A stretch of DNA of 64,000 bases, from assembly GCF_013304385.1 (NCBI RefSeq), contig NZ_JAAITU010000010.1, positions 26,404 to 90,403 on the forward strand, in the 5' to 3' direction. The position numbers were made by a program, and so were the translations under genes. This document shows, piece by piece, positions 16,482 to 25,266 of this stretch (the first letter of the stretch is position 1; each line of letters begins with the position of its first letter). The notes beneath the pieces are model-generated. The model was not told the origin of the DNA. It saw only the letters and a list, made by a program, of their open reading frames with translations, and did no database searches. The DNA comes from Blautia glucerasea. Lineage in GTDB: Bacteria; Bacillota; Clostridia; Lachnospirales; Lachnospiraceae.

Positions 16482-17963
16482 ATGGGCGAAGTTGTTTTGA
16501 AATTAAAGGGTGTCTGCAAAGAGTTCCCAGGTGTAAAGGCTCTGGACGGAGTGGATCTGGAAGTACGTGAAGGCGAGGTTATGGCACTTCTGGGAGAGAA
16601 CGGAGCAGGCAAAAGTACACTTATGAAATGCCTGACAGGAGTGTATCAGCGTGATGCCGGTTCTATCCAGTTCAAGGGAAAAGAGATCAATTATACCAAT
16701 GCCAGGCAGGCACAGGATGACGGGATTTCCATTATCCACCAGGAACTTAATCTGATTCCTAAGATGAAAGTATATGAGAATATTTTCCTGGGCAGAGAGC
16801 TTAAGAATAAGATGGGCAAGATCGATATTAAGCAGATGTACAATAAGACAGCAGAGATGCTGAAGTCCATGAATGTAGATCTGAAGCCTGATCAGAAGAT
16901 CTGTGAGTTATCTGTGGCACAACAGCAGATGGTTGAGATCGCTAAGGCCCTTCTTTTGGATACCAAGGTGATCGTTATGGATGAGCCTACAGATGCACTT
17001 ACCGACTCAGAGGTAGTCAGCCTGTTTAAGATCATCAATGATCTTAGGGACAGGAAGAAAGCGGTTGTTTATATTTCCCACAGACTGGAAGAGATTTTTG
17101 AGATCTGTGACAGGGCCACCATCCTCCGCGACGGCGCATTCATCGGTGAGAAGAAAGTTTCAGAGCTTACCTATGATGAACTGATCAGCATGATGGTTGG
17201 GCGTAAGCTGGAGAATCAGTTCCCTTATGAGGCAATGAAGCCTGGTAAGACAGTCCTTTCCGTGAAGAATCTGAGTAATGATTATGTACATGATATTTCT
17301 TTTGATGTCAAGGCCGGTGAGGTATTGGGTGTGGCAGGTCTTGTAGGTGCAGGACGTACAGAGCTGGCTAAGACTTTATATGGTGTTTTCCATTACGACA
17401 AGGGTACCGTGGAGCTGGACGGACAGCAGATCCATCCCAAAAACCCAAGTGATGCCATCAGGAATGGCATTTATTATATGACTGAGGACAGAAAGGGTGA
17501 CGGTCTTGTATTGATCATGAATGTAAAGGAGAATATCTCTCTTTCTTCATCAGACAAGATTACCAGCAGCGGTCATATCAATGAGAAAAAAGACAGAGAA
17601 TATGCAGAAGATTATGTGAAAAAGATGCGTATCAAAACACCGTCTGTTTTCCAAAAAACAAGAAATCTTTCAGGCGGCAATCAGCAGAAGGTCATTCTGG
17701 CAAAAGCAATGATGTCTGATCCCAAGGTGCTGATTCTTGATGAGCCTACAAGAGGTATTGATGTTGGAGCAAAGAAAGAGATTTATCTTCTGATCAATGA
17801 ACTTCGCAGGCAGGGAAAAGCAGTGATTATGATTTCTTCAGAAATGCCGGAGATTCTGGGTATGAGTGATCGTATTATGATTCTCCATGAAGGTAAGAAA
17901 AAGGGAGAACTGAGCAGAGAAGAGGCAACACAAGAGAAGATCATGGATAAGATTCTTAGTTAA
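16482..17963 (+). CDS. Ribose-type sugar ABC transporter ATPase with two ABC domains
   Basis: The 493-residue protein has two ABC domains. The first has Walker A GENGAGKSTLMKC (near residue 38), signature LSVAQQQMVEIAKA and Walker B VIVMDEPTDAL. The second, as usual for RbsA/MglA/XylG proteins, has a degenerate Walker A (GLVGAGRTELAKT) but an intact signature LSGGNQQKVILAKAM and Walker B VLILDEPTRGID. The protein energises import through the permease that follows 16 bases downstream. RBS AAGGAGA lies before ATG 16482. Being a CUT2-type ATPase, it points to a monosaccharide or polyol substrate. Confidence 0.95.
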   Translation: MGEVVLKLKGVCKEFPGVKALDGVDLEVREGEVMALLGENGAGKSTLMKCLTGVYQRDAGSIQFKGKEINYTNARQAQDDGISIIHQELNLIPKMKVYENIFLGRELKNKMGKIDIKQMYNKTAEMLKSMNVDLKPDQKICELSVAQQQMVEIAKALLLDTKVIVMDEPTDALTDSEVVSLFKIINDLRDRKKAVVYISHRLEEIFEICDRATILRDGAFIGEKKVSELTYDELISMMVGRKLENQFPYEAMKPGKTVLSVKNLSNDYVHDISFDVKAGEVLGVAGLVGAGRTELAKTLYGVFHYDKGTVELDGQQIHPKNPSDAIRNGIYYMTEDRKGDGLVLIMNVKENISLSSSDKITSSGHINEKKDREYAEDYVKKMRIKTPSVFQKTRNLSGGNQQKVILAKAMMSDPKVLILDEPTRGIDVGAKKEIYLLINELRRQGKAVIMISSEMPEILGMSDRIMILHEGKKKGELSREEATQEKIMDKILS

Positions 17964-17979
17964 AGGGAGAACAAGAGAA

Positions 17980-18939
17980 ATGGAAAGCAAGACAACAAAT
18001 AAAGGATTAAAATTTATAAACAATTATCGCCAGGTTATTATTCTGCTGGCAGAGATCATTATTTTCTCACTGATCAGCAGCAGATTCCTTTCTGTTGGTA
18101 ATCTTACCAACGTACTGAAGCAGGTTTCTATCAATGCGATTCTGGCAGCAGGCGTGAGCTTTGCCATCATCCTGGGCGGTATCGATATTTCCATCGGATC
18201 AGTTGTAGGATTTACCGGTGCCATTGCAGCCGCTTTGGTTGTCAGAGATGTTCCGTTGGTTGTTGTTATTCTGGCAACACTGGCTATCGGTGCTGTAGCA
18301 GGTCTGATCAATGGTGTGTTTATTGCATACTTTGATCTGCAGCCAATGATCGTAACACTTGCAACACTGTCTGTATTCAGAGGTGCTACCCTGGTATTTA
18401 CAAATGGTGCAACAGTAGCAATGTCAAAGGGTGCATGTGCTGCTTCCTTTAAATTCCTTGGATCTGGCAGGATTTTTGGATTCCTGTACATGCCGGTTCT
18501 GATCATGGCACTTGTATTTATTGTTGTGTACTATGTTCAGAACAAAACATCTTTCGGACGCCATATGTATGCAGTGGGTGGCAATGAGGATGCTGCTTAT
18601 CTTTCTGGTTTGAATGTACGCAAGATCAAATTAATGTGTCATGTGATCTGTGGTGTCCTTGCAGGTCTTGCAGGTGCAGTTATGTGTGCTCGTGTTGGTT
18701 CTGCTCAGCCTACTGCAGGTGAAAGCTATGAGATGGATGCTATCGCAGCCTGCGTTGTTGGCGGTACATCCTTACGAGGTGGCGAAGGCCGCATTGCAAT
18801 GACACTTGTTGGTGCCATTATTATCGGTATGATCAACAATATCCTGAACATTATGAATGTGTCCAGCTACTGGCAGACCATCGTAAAAGGTGTTGTTATC
18901 CTGGCAGCTGTACTTATGGACAGAAAAAGTAACAACTAA
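17980..18939 (+). CDS. Ribose-type sugar ABC transporter permease
   Basis: The 319-residue protein has eight to ten hydrophobic segments and the RbsC-type motif GGIDISIGSVVGFTGAIAA near residue 66. The typical segment AVGGNEDAAYLSGLNVRKIK near residue 200 couples to the ATPase, and VVGGTSLRGGEGRI follows near 260. It forms the membrane channel with the RbsA-type ATPase and the binding protein at 19066. Confidence 0.95.
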   Translation: MESKTTNKGLKFINNYRQVIILLAEIIIFSLISSRFLSVGNLTNVLKQVSINAILAAGVSFAIILGGIDISIGSVVGFTGAIAAALVVRDVPLVVVILATLAIGAVAGLINGVFIAYFDLQPMIVTLATLSVFRGATLVFTNGATVAMSKGACAASFKFLGSGRIFGFLYMPVLIMALVFIVVYYVQNKTSFGRHMYAVGGNEDAAYLSGLNVRKIKLMCHVICGVLAGLAGAVMCARVGSAQPTAGESYEMDAIAACVVGGTSLRGGEGRIAMTLVGAIIIGMINNILNIMNVSSYWQTIVKGVVILAAVLMDRKSNN

Positions 18940-19065
18940 GCAAAATTGAAGGGACCCGAATATTTACGAAGTAAATTTTGCGCTACTTCAATAGAAATTT
19001 ATATAAAACCGTACTTATGCAGCAGAAGCTGTATAAAATATATAATGTCATGGGAGGACAAAAAA

Positions 19066-20061
19066 ATGAAAAAACTTATCGCAGGAGCATTAACCGCAGC
19101 AATGGTACTTGGAACAGTGACACCAGTCGCAGTCTTTGCTGACGAGAAACAGGATCTTACACTTGGTCTTATGTTATCTGATAACACAAACCAGTTCTTC
19201 TCCACCCTTGAAGATGCTTTCAAGAAAGCAGCAGAAGATGCAGGGTATGAAGTGATCTCTCTTTCTTCCGGTAATGACGCTGCAAAGGACGTTACAAACA
19301 TGGAAGACCTGCTGACACAGAACCCGGATGTTATCGTTTATAATCCAGTTGATTCCGATGCTGCAGGTGATGCTGTTGCAATGGCAAATGATGCAGGTAT
19401 CCCGGTTGTTACAGTTGACCGTGCTGCCAACAGTGGTGATATTGTTTGCCACATTGCATCTGATAACGTATATGGCGGCGAGATCGCAGCTCAGTACATC
19501 GTAGATCAGCTTCCAGATGGCGGACAGGTTGTTGAGATCCAGGGCCAGGCTGGTGCAAGTGCTACCAACGAGCGTGGAGAAGGCTTCCACAATATTATGG
19601 ATGACAATGACAAATTTGAAGTTGTTGTTTCTCAGACAGGTAACTGGTCTTCTTCTGAGGCTATGAGTGTTATGGAGAATGCTCTGACAGCTAATCCGGA
19701 TATCAAGGCTGTATTCTGCCACAATGATCAGATGGCATTAGGAGCTATCGAAGCTTGCCAGCAGGCAGACAGAGATGACATCGTTATCGTTGGATTTGAT
19801 GCAGATGCAGATAACCTGGATGCAATCAAGGCTGGTACACAGGCTGCAACTGTTCGTCAGCTTCCGGCTCTTATGGGAGAGACTGCAGTAGAGGTTTGCG
19901 GAAAGATCGCAGCTGGCGAGGAAGTTGAAGCTTCTATCGGTACAGAGGTTGAGCTTGTAACAGCTGATAATGTAGATGCAGATGCAACAGCAGAGGAAGA
20001 GGCAACAACAGAGGAAGATGCAACAGCAGAGGAAGAGACAGAGACAACAGATGCTGAGTAA
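19066..20061 (+). CDS. Ribose-type sugar-binding protein with acidic C-terminal tail
   Basis: The 331-residue protein has a signal peptide (MKKLIAGALTAAMVLG, cleavage near VAVFA-DEK) and the RbsB fold: TLGLMLSDNTNQFFSTLEDAF near residue 30, VIVYNPVDSDA near 93, VTVDRAANSG near 120 and a late IVGFDADADNLDAIKAG. The start is at ATG 19066 after GGGAGGA; the 125-base gap before it carries no gene. Two features are odd. There is no lipobox cysteine, and the last ~25 residues are a Thr/Ala/Glu-rich repeat tail (EEEATTEEDATAEEE) not seen in normal RbsB proteins. The tail may keep the protein within the wall. The ligand is unknown. Confidence 0.9.
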   Translation: MKKLIAGALTAAMVLGTVTPVAVFADEKQDLTLGLMLSDNTNQFFSTLEDAFKKAAEDAGYEVISLSSGNDAAKDVTNMEDLLTQNPDVIVYNPVDSDAAGDAVAMANDAGIPVVTVDRAANSGDIVCHIASDNVYGGEIAAQYIVDQLPDGGQVVEIQGQAGASATNERGEGFHNIMDDNDKFEVVVSQTGNWSSSEAMSVMENALTANPDIKAVFCHNDQMALGAIEACQQADRDDIVIVGFDADADNLDAIKAGTQAATVRQLPALMGETAVEVCGKIAAGEEVEASIGTEVELVTADNVDADATAEEEATTEEDATAEEETETTDAE

Positions 20062-20079
20062 GTAATTCGTTCAAAATGC

Positions 20080-20110
20080 AACACCGGGGAGATACATCCC
20101 CGGTGTTTTG
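20080..20110 (+). terminator. Intrinsic terminator or attenuator inside the operon
   Basis: AACACCGGGGA pairs with TCCCCGGTGTT and is followed by TTTTG. It separates transporter genes from the catabolic genes and may reduce their expression. Confidence 0.8.
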
Positions 20111-20129
20111 AAAAAACGGGAGAATATTT

Positions 20130-20999
20130 ATGGGCAAATCATATAGAGAAGAGCTTGTGGGTGTATTTGGGTGTCCGATCGACGAGAACCCTACAGTAGT
20201 AGTAGCAGAGGCAGCATTTAAAGACCTGGGGATTCCTTACCGTTATCTTACCATTCTGGTAAAACCGGAAGATCTTGAGAATGCAATGAAAGCACTGCCA
20301 GCATTGAATATGAAAGGTATCCATCTTACCATTCCACATAAAGTGGAGGTATTAAAATATCTGGACCATGTGGCTGAAGATGCAGCCATTATGGGCGCTG
20401 TTAATACCGTATGGGTAAAAGATGGTGAATTATATGGCGAGAACACAGATGGTAAAGGATTTATCAAATCCCTTCAGGATGAAAATGTAGAGATGAAGGG
20501 CAAGAAAGTTATGATGCTGGGAGCTGGAGGAGCCGGCCGTGCCATCGCAGTGGAGCTTGCAAATGCAGGTGCAGAGACGATCCTTATTGCCAACCGTCCA
20601 GGTTCTGGCAGAGGAGAGGAACTGGTAAAGCTTGTAAATGAGAAAACATCTGCCAATGCAAAATACATTTGCTGGGATCATACCCTGGATGTTCCGGAAG
20701 ATGTGGATATTCTTGTAAATGTTACAAATATCGGCCTGTATCCGAATGTAGATCAGAAACCAGATATTAATTATGCTACCGTAAAGCCTGAGATGGTAGT
20801 ATGTGATGTGATTCCAAACCATCCACATACAATGTTCCTGAAAGAGGCTGAGAAGAACGGTGCAAAGACTATTGATGGCCTTGGCATGTTGGTTAATCAG
20901 GCTGTGATCAGTTTTAAATTCTGGTCCGGCCGTGACTGTAATGCAAAGGTTATGAAAGAGGCACTGGCAAAAGAATACGGAGTAGAATTAGAGGATTGA
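20130..20999 (+). CDS. Shikimate dehydrogenase-like oxidoreductase (AroE superfamily, variant substrate site)
   Basis: The 289-residue enzyme has the AroE two-domain layout. The catalytic pair is present: K71 in HLTIPHK and D107 in GENTDGKG. The nucleotide loop GAGGAGRAIA (about 128-137) and the IANRPGSGR strand follow. True AroE proteins bind the shikimate carboxylate through two serines in a PIxHSxSP motif near the N-terminus; here the segment is GCPIDENPTVVVAEAAF, so both serines are missing. With its place in a sugar-import operon, this suggests a dehydrogenase for another hydroxylated substrate. The gene stands 69 bases after the binding protein gene, behind a terminator. Confidence 0.82.
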   Translation: MGKSYREELVGVFGCPIDENPTVVVAEAAFKDLGIPYRYLTILVKPEDLENAMKALPALNMKGIHLTIPHKVEVLKYLDHVAEDAAIMGAVNTVWVKDGELYGENTDGKGFIKSLQDENVEMKGKKVMMLGAGGAGRAIAVELANAGAETILIANRPGSGRGEELVKLVNEKTSANAKYICWDHTLDVPEDVDILVNVTNIGLYPNVDQKPDINYATVKPEMVVCDVIPNHPHTMFLKEAEKNGAKTIDGLGMLVNQAVISFKFWSGRDCNAKVMKEALAKEYGVELED

Positions 21000-21000
21000 T

Positions 21001-21504
21001 ATGGGAAAATTAAGTGATAAAGAAAAATATGACATTCTCTGCAAACAGGAAGAGGAGCTTCGATTTGAGCATTTTGATAATGATGATGCATGGAAGCTTG
21101 GAAAGATTCTTGTGAAAAAGGCAAAAGAGGATAAGCTACCCATTGCAATCGATATTCAGATCAATGGGTATCAGGTTTTTAGGTATGGGTTTGCAGGAAC
21201 CAACGGATTTAATGAGATCTGGCTTCAGAGAAAGATCAATTCTGTAAACATGATACACAGAAGCACGCTGCGAATTCATTATATGAAGTCTGTAGGGCAG
21301 GATGATCTGTTTGTCGATGGACATCTGGATCCGGATGAGTACAGTATGATGGGCGGCGGATTTCCTATCTATGTAAATGGTGTTGGTGTAGTAGGCGTAC
21401 TTTCAGTATCAGGACTGGAACATCACGAAGATCACAATACTGCAGTATATGGGATTTGTAAATTCCTGGGCAAAGAGGTTAAGCTGATCCACGCAGAGTC
21501 ATAA
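21001..21504 (+). CDS. UPF0303 / HbpS-like (DUF336 superfamily) protein
   Basis: The 167-residue protein has the heme-degrading/UPF0303 domain pattern: ALDIQI-like IAIDIQINGYQVFRYGFAG, then an alpha segment with WLQRKINSVNMIHRST, and the glycine-rich GGGFPIYVNGVGVVGVLSVSG. The fold is found in HbpS and GlcG and often accompanies catabolic operons of unknown substrate. The start codon follows the stop of the previous gene by one base (GAGGATTGATATG), so translation is coupled to the dehydrogenase-like enzyme. The real reaction is not established, and heme degradation is only a family label here. Confidence 0.82.
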   Translation: MGKLSDKEKYDILCKQEEELRFEHFDNDDAWKLGKILVKKAKEDKLPIAIDIQINGYQVFRYGFAGTNGFNEIWLQRKINSVNMIHRSTLRIHYMKSVGQDDLFVDGHLDPDEYSMMGGGFPIYVNGVGVVGVLSVSGLEHHEDHNTAVYGICKFLGKEVKLIHAES

Positions 21505-21572
21505 GAGAATGCCGGGGAAGATGCTGACAGCAAGGGATTGGCATTATTAAACATAAAGGAGAAGACACAGAC

Positions 21573-22118
21573 ATGGGAGACAAAGTATATCTTGGAAATG
21601 ACACAGCAGGCTATTATCTGAAATCAAAATGTATCGAGTATCTGGAAGGAAAAGGGATTCCTTATGTAGATTGTGGATCTGATGATAATCCGGATATTGA
21701 GGCAACCCGTTATCCGTTTTTTGCAGCAAAGGTGGCAAATGCAGTTCGTTCCGGCGAGGCAAGATGCGGCGTACTGATCTGCGGAACCGGTATCGGTATC
21801 AGCATGGCAGCAAATAAATTTAAAGGCATCCGTGCAGGTCTATGCAGTACACAGTATCAGGCTGAGATGACCAGACGTCATAATAATGCAAATATTCTGT
21901 GCATGGGTGGAAAGACCATTGGTGAGTGGGAAGCTATTGAGATGCTTGAGATTTTCCTGAACACCCCTTATGATGGCGGTTTCCATGACGGATCTCTGGA
22001 TCTGATAAAAGATATTGAGAACCTTACCATGAATGACGAAGTATGGAATGAAGAGCCAAGAAAGATTTCCACAGGTCCTTTAGCAGACGCAGAAATCTTT
22101 GATAGAAGCAAGGGTTGA
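21573..22118 (+). CDS. RpiB/LacAB family sugar-phosphate isomerase
   Basis: The 181-residue enzyme has the RpiB/LacA/LacB fold: the first strand VYLGNDTAGYYLK, the nucleophile-bearing CGTGIGISMAANKFKGIRAG near residue 68, and TRRHNNANILCMGG near 108. RpiB proteins normally have Asp-His in the first motif (DHAG); here it reads DTAG, so a phosphate- or ring-opening residue is changed. It also carries a C-terminal extension of about 30 residues (LIKDIENLTMNDEVW). It should isomerise a phosphorylated aldose or ketose. No kinase is in the operon, so the source of the phosphorylated substrate is unclear. Confidence 0.88.
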   Translation: MGDKVYLGNDTAGYYLKSKCIEYLEGKGIPYVDCGSDDNPDIEATRYPFFAAKVANAVRSGEARCGVLICGTGIGISMAANKFKGIRAGLCSTQYQAEMTRRHNNANILCMGGKTIGEWEAIEMLEIFLNTPYDGGFHDGSLDLIKDIENLTMNDEVWNEEPRKISTGPLADAEIFDRSKG

Positions 22119-22138
22119 TGATATAGTTATTGATCGGT

Positions 22139-22171
22139 AAAGGGCATGCCAAGTATATTGGGTGCCCTTTT
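22139..22171 (+). terminator. Terminator-like hairpin before the regulator gene
   Basis: AAAGGGCA pairs with TGCCCTTTT around a 16-base loop. Confidence 0.75.
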
Positions 22172-22202
22172 CATAAAATTAGAAATAATCTGGAGTGAAG
22201 AT

Positions 22203-23183
22203 ATGTCAACATTAAAAGACGTAGCTGAGATCGCCGGGGTTTCCGTAAGTACCGTATCTTATGTTCTGAGCGGCAAGAAAACAGTTCGTCCGGAAACGCT
22301 GAAAAGGATACAGGATGCTATCAAGCAGGTAGATTACTGTCCCAATCTTCTGGCCAGCGGTTTAAAAACAAATCTATCAAAAACCATAGGGGTTGTGATG
22401 TGGGATATGCAAAACAATTATTCCATTGAAGTGCTTCGTGTGATGGAAGATACAATCTGCAAGTACGGCTATTGTATGATCGTATGTGATTCTGATCAGA
22501 GCCCTGAAAAGGAAAAAAAGAATCTGCGAAGACTGCTGGCTCGGAATATTGACGGTCTGATCCTGATGGGTAGTGGAAACAACGTATTATCCAGCTACCG
22601 GAACGCACAGATACCGATTGTCTGTATTGATCGTGCGGCTGACGAAGCATTTCTTACTGTGCAGTCAGACAGTATTGCAGGTGGGCAGATGGGAACAGAA
22701 TATCTTCTTTCCAAAGGCCGCAGGAAAATTTTGTTTTTAGGATATGACCTGGATTTCGATTTTTCAAGGAAAAGGCTTCTGGGGTACAAAAAGGCAATGG
22801 AGCTTGCCGGTTTATCTGATGAGATTCATTATGAAATTCTGCCAGAGCGTTCCGTTAAATGCGCAATGGACAGGGTGGAGAAGCTTTTGCAGGATAAGTT
22901 TGATTATGATGCAGTGTTTGGCTGCGTGGATTATTATGCAATTGGTGCAATGAATGCACTGATCAAACATGGGTACCAGGTGCCAGAACAGGTGTCTATA
23001 CTTGGGTTTGATGGCAGCGACATGGGGAAGCTGTCTATAAAAGAGCTGACAGCGGTTGCCCAGCCCAAACAGGCTTTGGGAAAAGCAGTTGTTGAGTATC
23101 TGATGCGACTGATCCGCAAGGAAAAGATACAGGAAAAATGTGTTCTTATGGAACCATATATTATTGAAAGAGAAACCTGTTAA
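22203..23183 (+). CDS. LacI family transcriptional regulator
   Basis: The 326-residue protein has the LacI helix-turn-helix (LKDVAEIAGVSVSTVSYVLS, residues 3-22), hinge and a sugar-binding sensor domain from about residue 60 (TIGVVMWDMQNNYSIEVLRV). The start is set at ATG 22203 after TGGAGTGAAG; the longer frame would start within the terminator region. It is the last gene of the creatinase/transporter operon and is the likely repressor acting at the twin TCAAACGATTGA sites at 15191-15251. The effector is probably the imported sugar. Confidence 0.92.
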   Translation: MSTLKDVAEIAGVSVSTVSYVLSGKKTVRPETLKRIQDAIKQVDYCPNLLASGLKTNLSKTIGVVMWDMQNNYSIEVLRVMEDTICKYGYCMIVCDSDQSPEKEKKNLRRLLARNIDGLILMGSGNNVLSSYRNAQIPIVCIDRAADEAFLTVQSDSIAGGQMGTEYLLSKGRRKILFLGYDLDFDFSRKRLLGYKKAMELAGLSDEIHYEILPERSVKCAMDRVEKLLQDKFDYDAVFGCVDYYAIGAMNALIKHGYQVPEQVSILGFDGSDMGKLSIKELTAVAQPKQALGKAVVEYLMRLIRKEKIQEKCVLMEPYIIERETC

Positions 23184-23262
23184 AATAGCTTGTAAAAATC
23201 ATTAAAAATTTTTTTACTTTAACTCTTTTTTAGTGTAAAGTGATGAAATACGCAAAAAAGCA

Positions 23263-23294
23263 TTGACAATTGAATTGTTTGAGACTAAAACAAT
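23263..23294 (+). promoter_or_regulatory. Possible promoter with inverted repeat upstream of cstA
   Basis: TTGACA (23263-23268), 17 bases, then a weak TAAAAC. ATTGTTT and AAACAAT (23275-23294) form an inverted repeat across the -10 area. Confidence 0.4.
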
Positions 23295-23385
23295 GGTAAT
23301 TTTTACATCAATTGTATCTTATCTGGTAACTGTAAGGGCATTGAGCCGTTATCTTACCTGTATGATACAGAGGGGAGAAAGACAG

Positions 23386-25083
23386 ATGAATACATTAGTT
23401 ATTGTTTTAGTTGCTGCAGTTTTGTTAGTTGCTGCTTATGTGTTGTACGGACGCTGGCTTGTCAACAAATGGGGGATTGATCCGAAGGCAAAAACACCGG
23501 CGCGTAAATTTGAAGATGGACAGGATTATGTCCCAACAGATGGATGGACTGTTTTCAGTCATCAGTTTTCCTCTATTGCAGGTGCAGGGCCTGTGACAGG
23601 TGCTATCCAGGCTGCTGTATTTGGCTGGGTACCGGTGCTTTTATGGGTGCTGATCGGAGGTATTTTTTTCGGTGCAGTTACTGATTTTGGTGCCTTGTAT
23701 GCAAGTGTGAAGAATGATGGCAAATCCATGGGACTCCTGATTGAAAAATATATCGGAAAGCTGGGGAGAAAGCTGTTTCTGCTTTTCTGCTGGCTTTTCA
23801 CATTACTTGTAATTGCTGCGTTTGCAGATATGGTTGCAGGTACTTTTAATGCTTATGTTGTTGCGGATGGTGTTGCATCTCTTTCAGATGCAGCCAGGAC
23901 AAATGGAGCTGCCGGAACGATTTCTCTTCTGTTTATTGGATTTGCAATGATTTTCGGTTTGATTCAGAAAAAAATGAATTTCCATGGCTGGAAAGAAACT
24001 GTAACCGGGCTGATCTGTACAGTTGCTGCACTGGCCATTGGTATGATGCTTCCCATAATAGCAGGGAAAGATACATGGACTTATATTACATTTGTATATA
24101 TTTTCTTTGCTGCTGTATTACCTATGTGGCTGTTAAAACAGCCTCGTGACGCGATGACTACTTATATGTTTATAGGTATGATCGCAGGTGCAGCTCTGGG
24201 ACTGCTGGTAGCACATCCTTCTATGAACCTTCCAGCATTTACTGGATTTCACAATGATGCATTGGGAGATATGTTCCCGATTTTGTTTGTTACAGTAGCC
24301 TGTGGTGCAGTTTCCGGATTCCACAGTCTGGTTTCTTCCGGTACATCCTCAAAAACAGTTGCCAACGAAAAGGATATGCTGAAGGTGGGATATGGTGCAA
24401 TGGTACTGGAAAGTCTGCTGGCTGTGCTGGCTCTTTGTGTAGCCGGTGCTGCAGCATCTGCAGACGGCACTCCGGCAGCAGGTACGCCATTTCAGATTTT
24501 TTCCAGTGGAGTAGCAGGCTTCTTTGAAATGTTTGGCGTGCCGGTTTACGTGGCACAGTGTTTTATGACCATGTGTGTATCTGCGCTGGCACTGACAAGC
24601 CTGGATGCAGTTGCACGTATTGGCCGTATGAGTTTCCAGGAACTTTTTAGTACGGATGATATGGAGCATGCAGAAGGATGGAGAAAGCTTTTCTGCAATA
24701 AATATTTTTCAACGATCCTTACTTTGGCAGCAGCTTTCGTTCTGACAAGGATCGGATATGCAAATATCTGGCCATTATTTGGATCTGCCAATCAGCTGTT
24801 ATCTGCACTGGTGCTTGTCACCTTGTGTGTATTTATGAAGGTTACAGGAAGAAGTAATAAGATGCTGTTTCCACCGCTGATCATCATGCTTCTGGTAACC
24901 GGCACTGCGCTGGCAGAGCGGACGATTGGTCTGGTGAAGGCAATTGCAGCAGGTTCTGCTACTTTTCTGGTAGAAGGGCTCCAGCTGATCATTGCCATAC
25001 TGCTGATCATTCTTGGACTTACTATCGTGATCAATTCTCTGAGAGCCTACTTCGCATCTCGGAAGAACTCAGAAAAAGCATAA
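23386..25083 (+). CDS. cstA: Carbon starvation protein CstA family transporter
   Basis: The 565-residue membrane protein has about sixteen hydrophobic segments. The N-terminal segment VLYGRWLVNKWGIDP and the family motif SHQFSSIAGAGPVTGAIQA (residues 60-78) are diagnostic of CstA. GAVSGFHSLVSSGTSSKT follows near residue 310. CstA-type proteins import small compounds such as peptides or pyruvate. The start is ATG 23386 after AGGGGAGAAAG; upstream in-frame codons would overlap the promoter. It stands alone between terminators. In enterobacteria cstA responds to carbon starvation; no matching CRP-like site is visible here. Confidence 0.93.
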   Translation: MNTLVIVLVAAVLLVAAYVLYGRWLVNKWGIDPKAKTPARKFEDGQDYVPTDGWTVFSHQFSSIAGAGPVTGAIQAAVFGWVPVLLWVLIGGIFFGAVTDFGALYASVKNDGKSMGLLIEKYIGKLGRKLFLLFCWLFTLLVIAAFADMVAGTFNAYVVADGVASLSDAARTNGAAGTISLLFIGFAMIFGLIQKKMNFHGWKETVTGLICTVAALAIGMMLPIIAGKDTWTYITFVYIFFAAVLPMWLLKQPRDAMTTYMFIGMIAGAALGLLVAHPSMNLPAFTGFHNDALGDMFPILFVTVACGAVSGFHSLVSSGTSSKTVANEKDMLKVGYGAMVLESLLAVLALCVAGAAASADGTPAAGTPFQIFSSGVAGFFEMFGVPVYVAQCFMTMCVSALALTSLDAVARIGRMSFQELFSTDDMEHAEGWRKLFCNKYFSTILTLAAAFVLTRIGYANIWPLFGSANQLLSALVLVTLCVFMKVTGRSNKMLFPPLIIMLLVTGTALAERTIGLVKAIAAGSATFLVEGLQLIIAILLIILGLTIVINSLRAYFASRKNSEKA

Positions 25084-25108
25084 CTATTTAGTATCCTCTG
25101 AAATTTTC

Positions 25109-25140
25109 AAATCCCCGGGTTGTTGCAGGCCTGGGGATTT
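25109..25140 (+). terminator. Intrinsic terminator after cstA
   Basis: AAATCCCCGGG pairs with CCTGGGGATTT with a ten-base loop; only a short T-tract follows. Confidence 0.75.
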
Positions 25141-25145
25141 ATACG

Positions 25146-25229
25146 TTGACAGGTTCCGAAAAACGGGAGTATACTAACACTGTCTTTACAATAAAGACAA
25201 AAGTAACTGTTTTATATCATTACAGTTAC
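25146..25229 (+). promoter_or_regulatory. Promoter and palindromic leader of the ECF transporter
   Basis: TTGACA (25146-25151), 18 bases, TATACT (25170-25175). The transcript would start near 25182, at the palindrome TGTCTTTACAATAAAGACA (25181-25199), followed by GTAACTGT-N11-ACAGTTAC (25203-25229). Either repressor sites or a leader structure. Confidence 0.65.
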
Positions 25230-25266
25230 ATACAAAATACTTTTACATTTCCAGGAGGACGGAGTT

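Noticed and set aside
19857..20084. Antisense frame rich in Ser/Val opposite the end of the sugar-binding protein gene
   Set aside because: It is the mirror of the Glu/Ala/Thr repeat tail codons, with no ribosome site and no domain.
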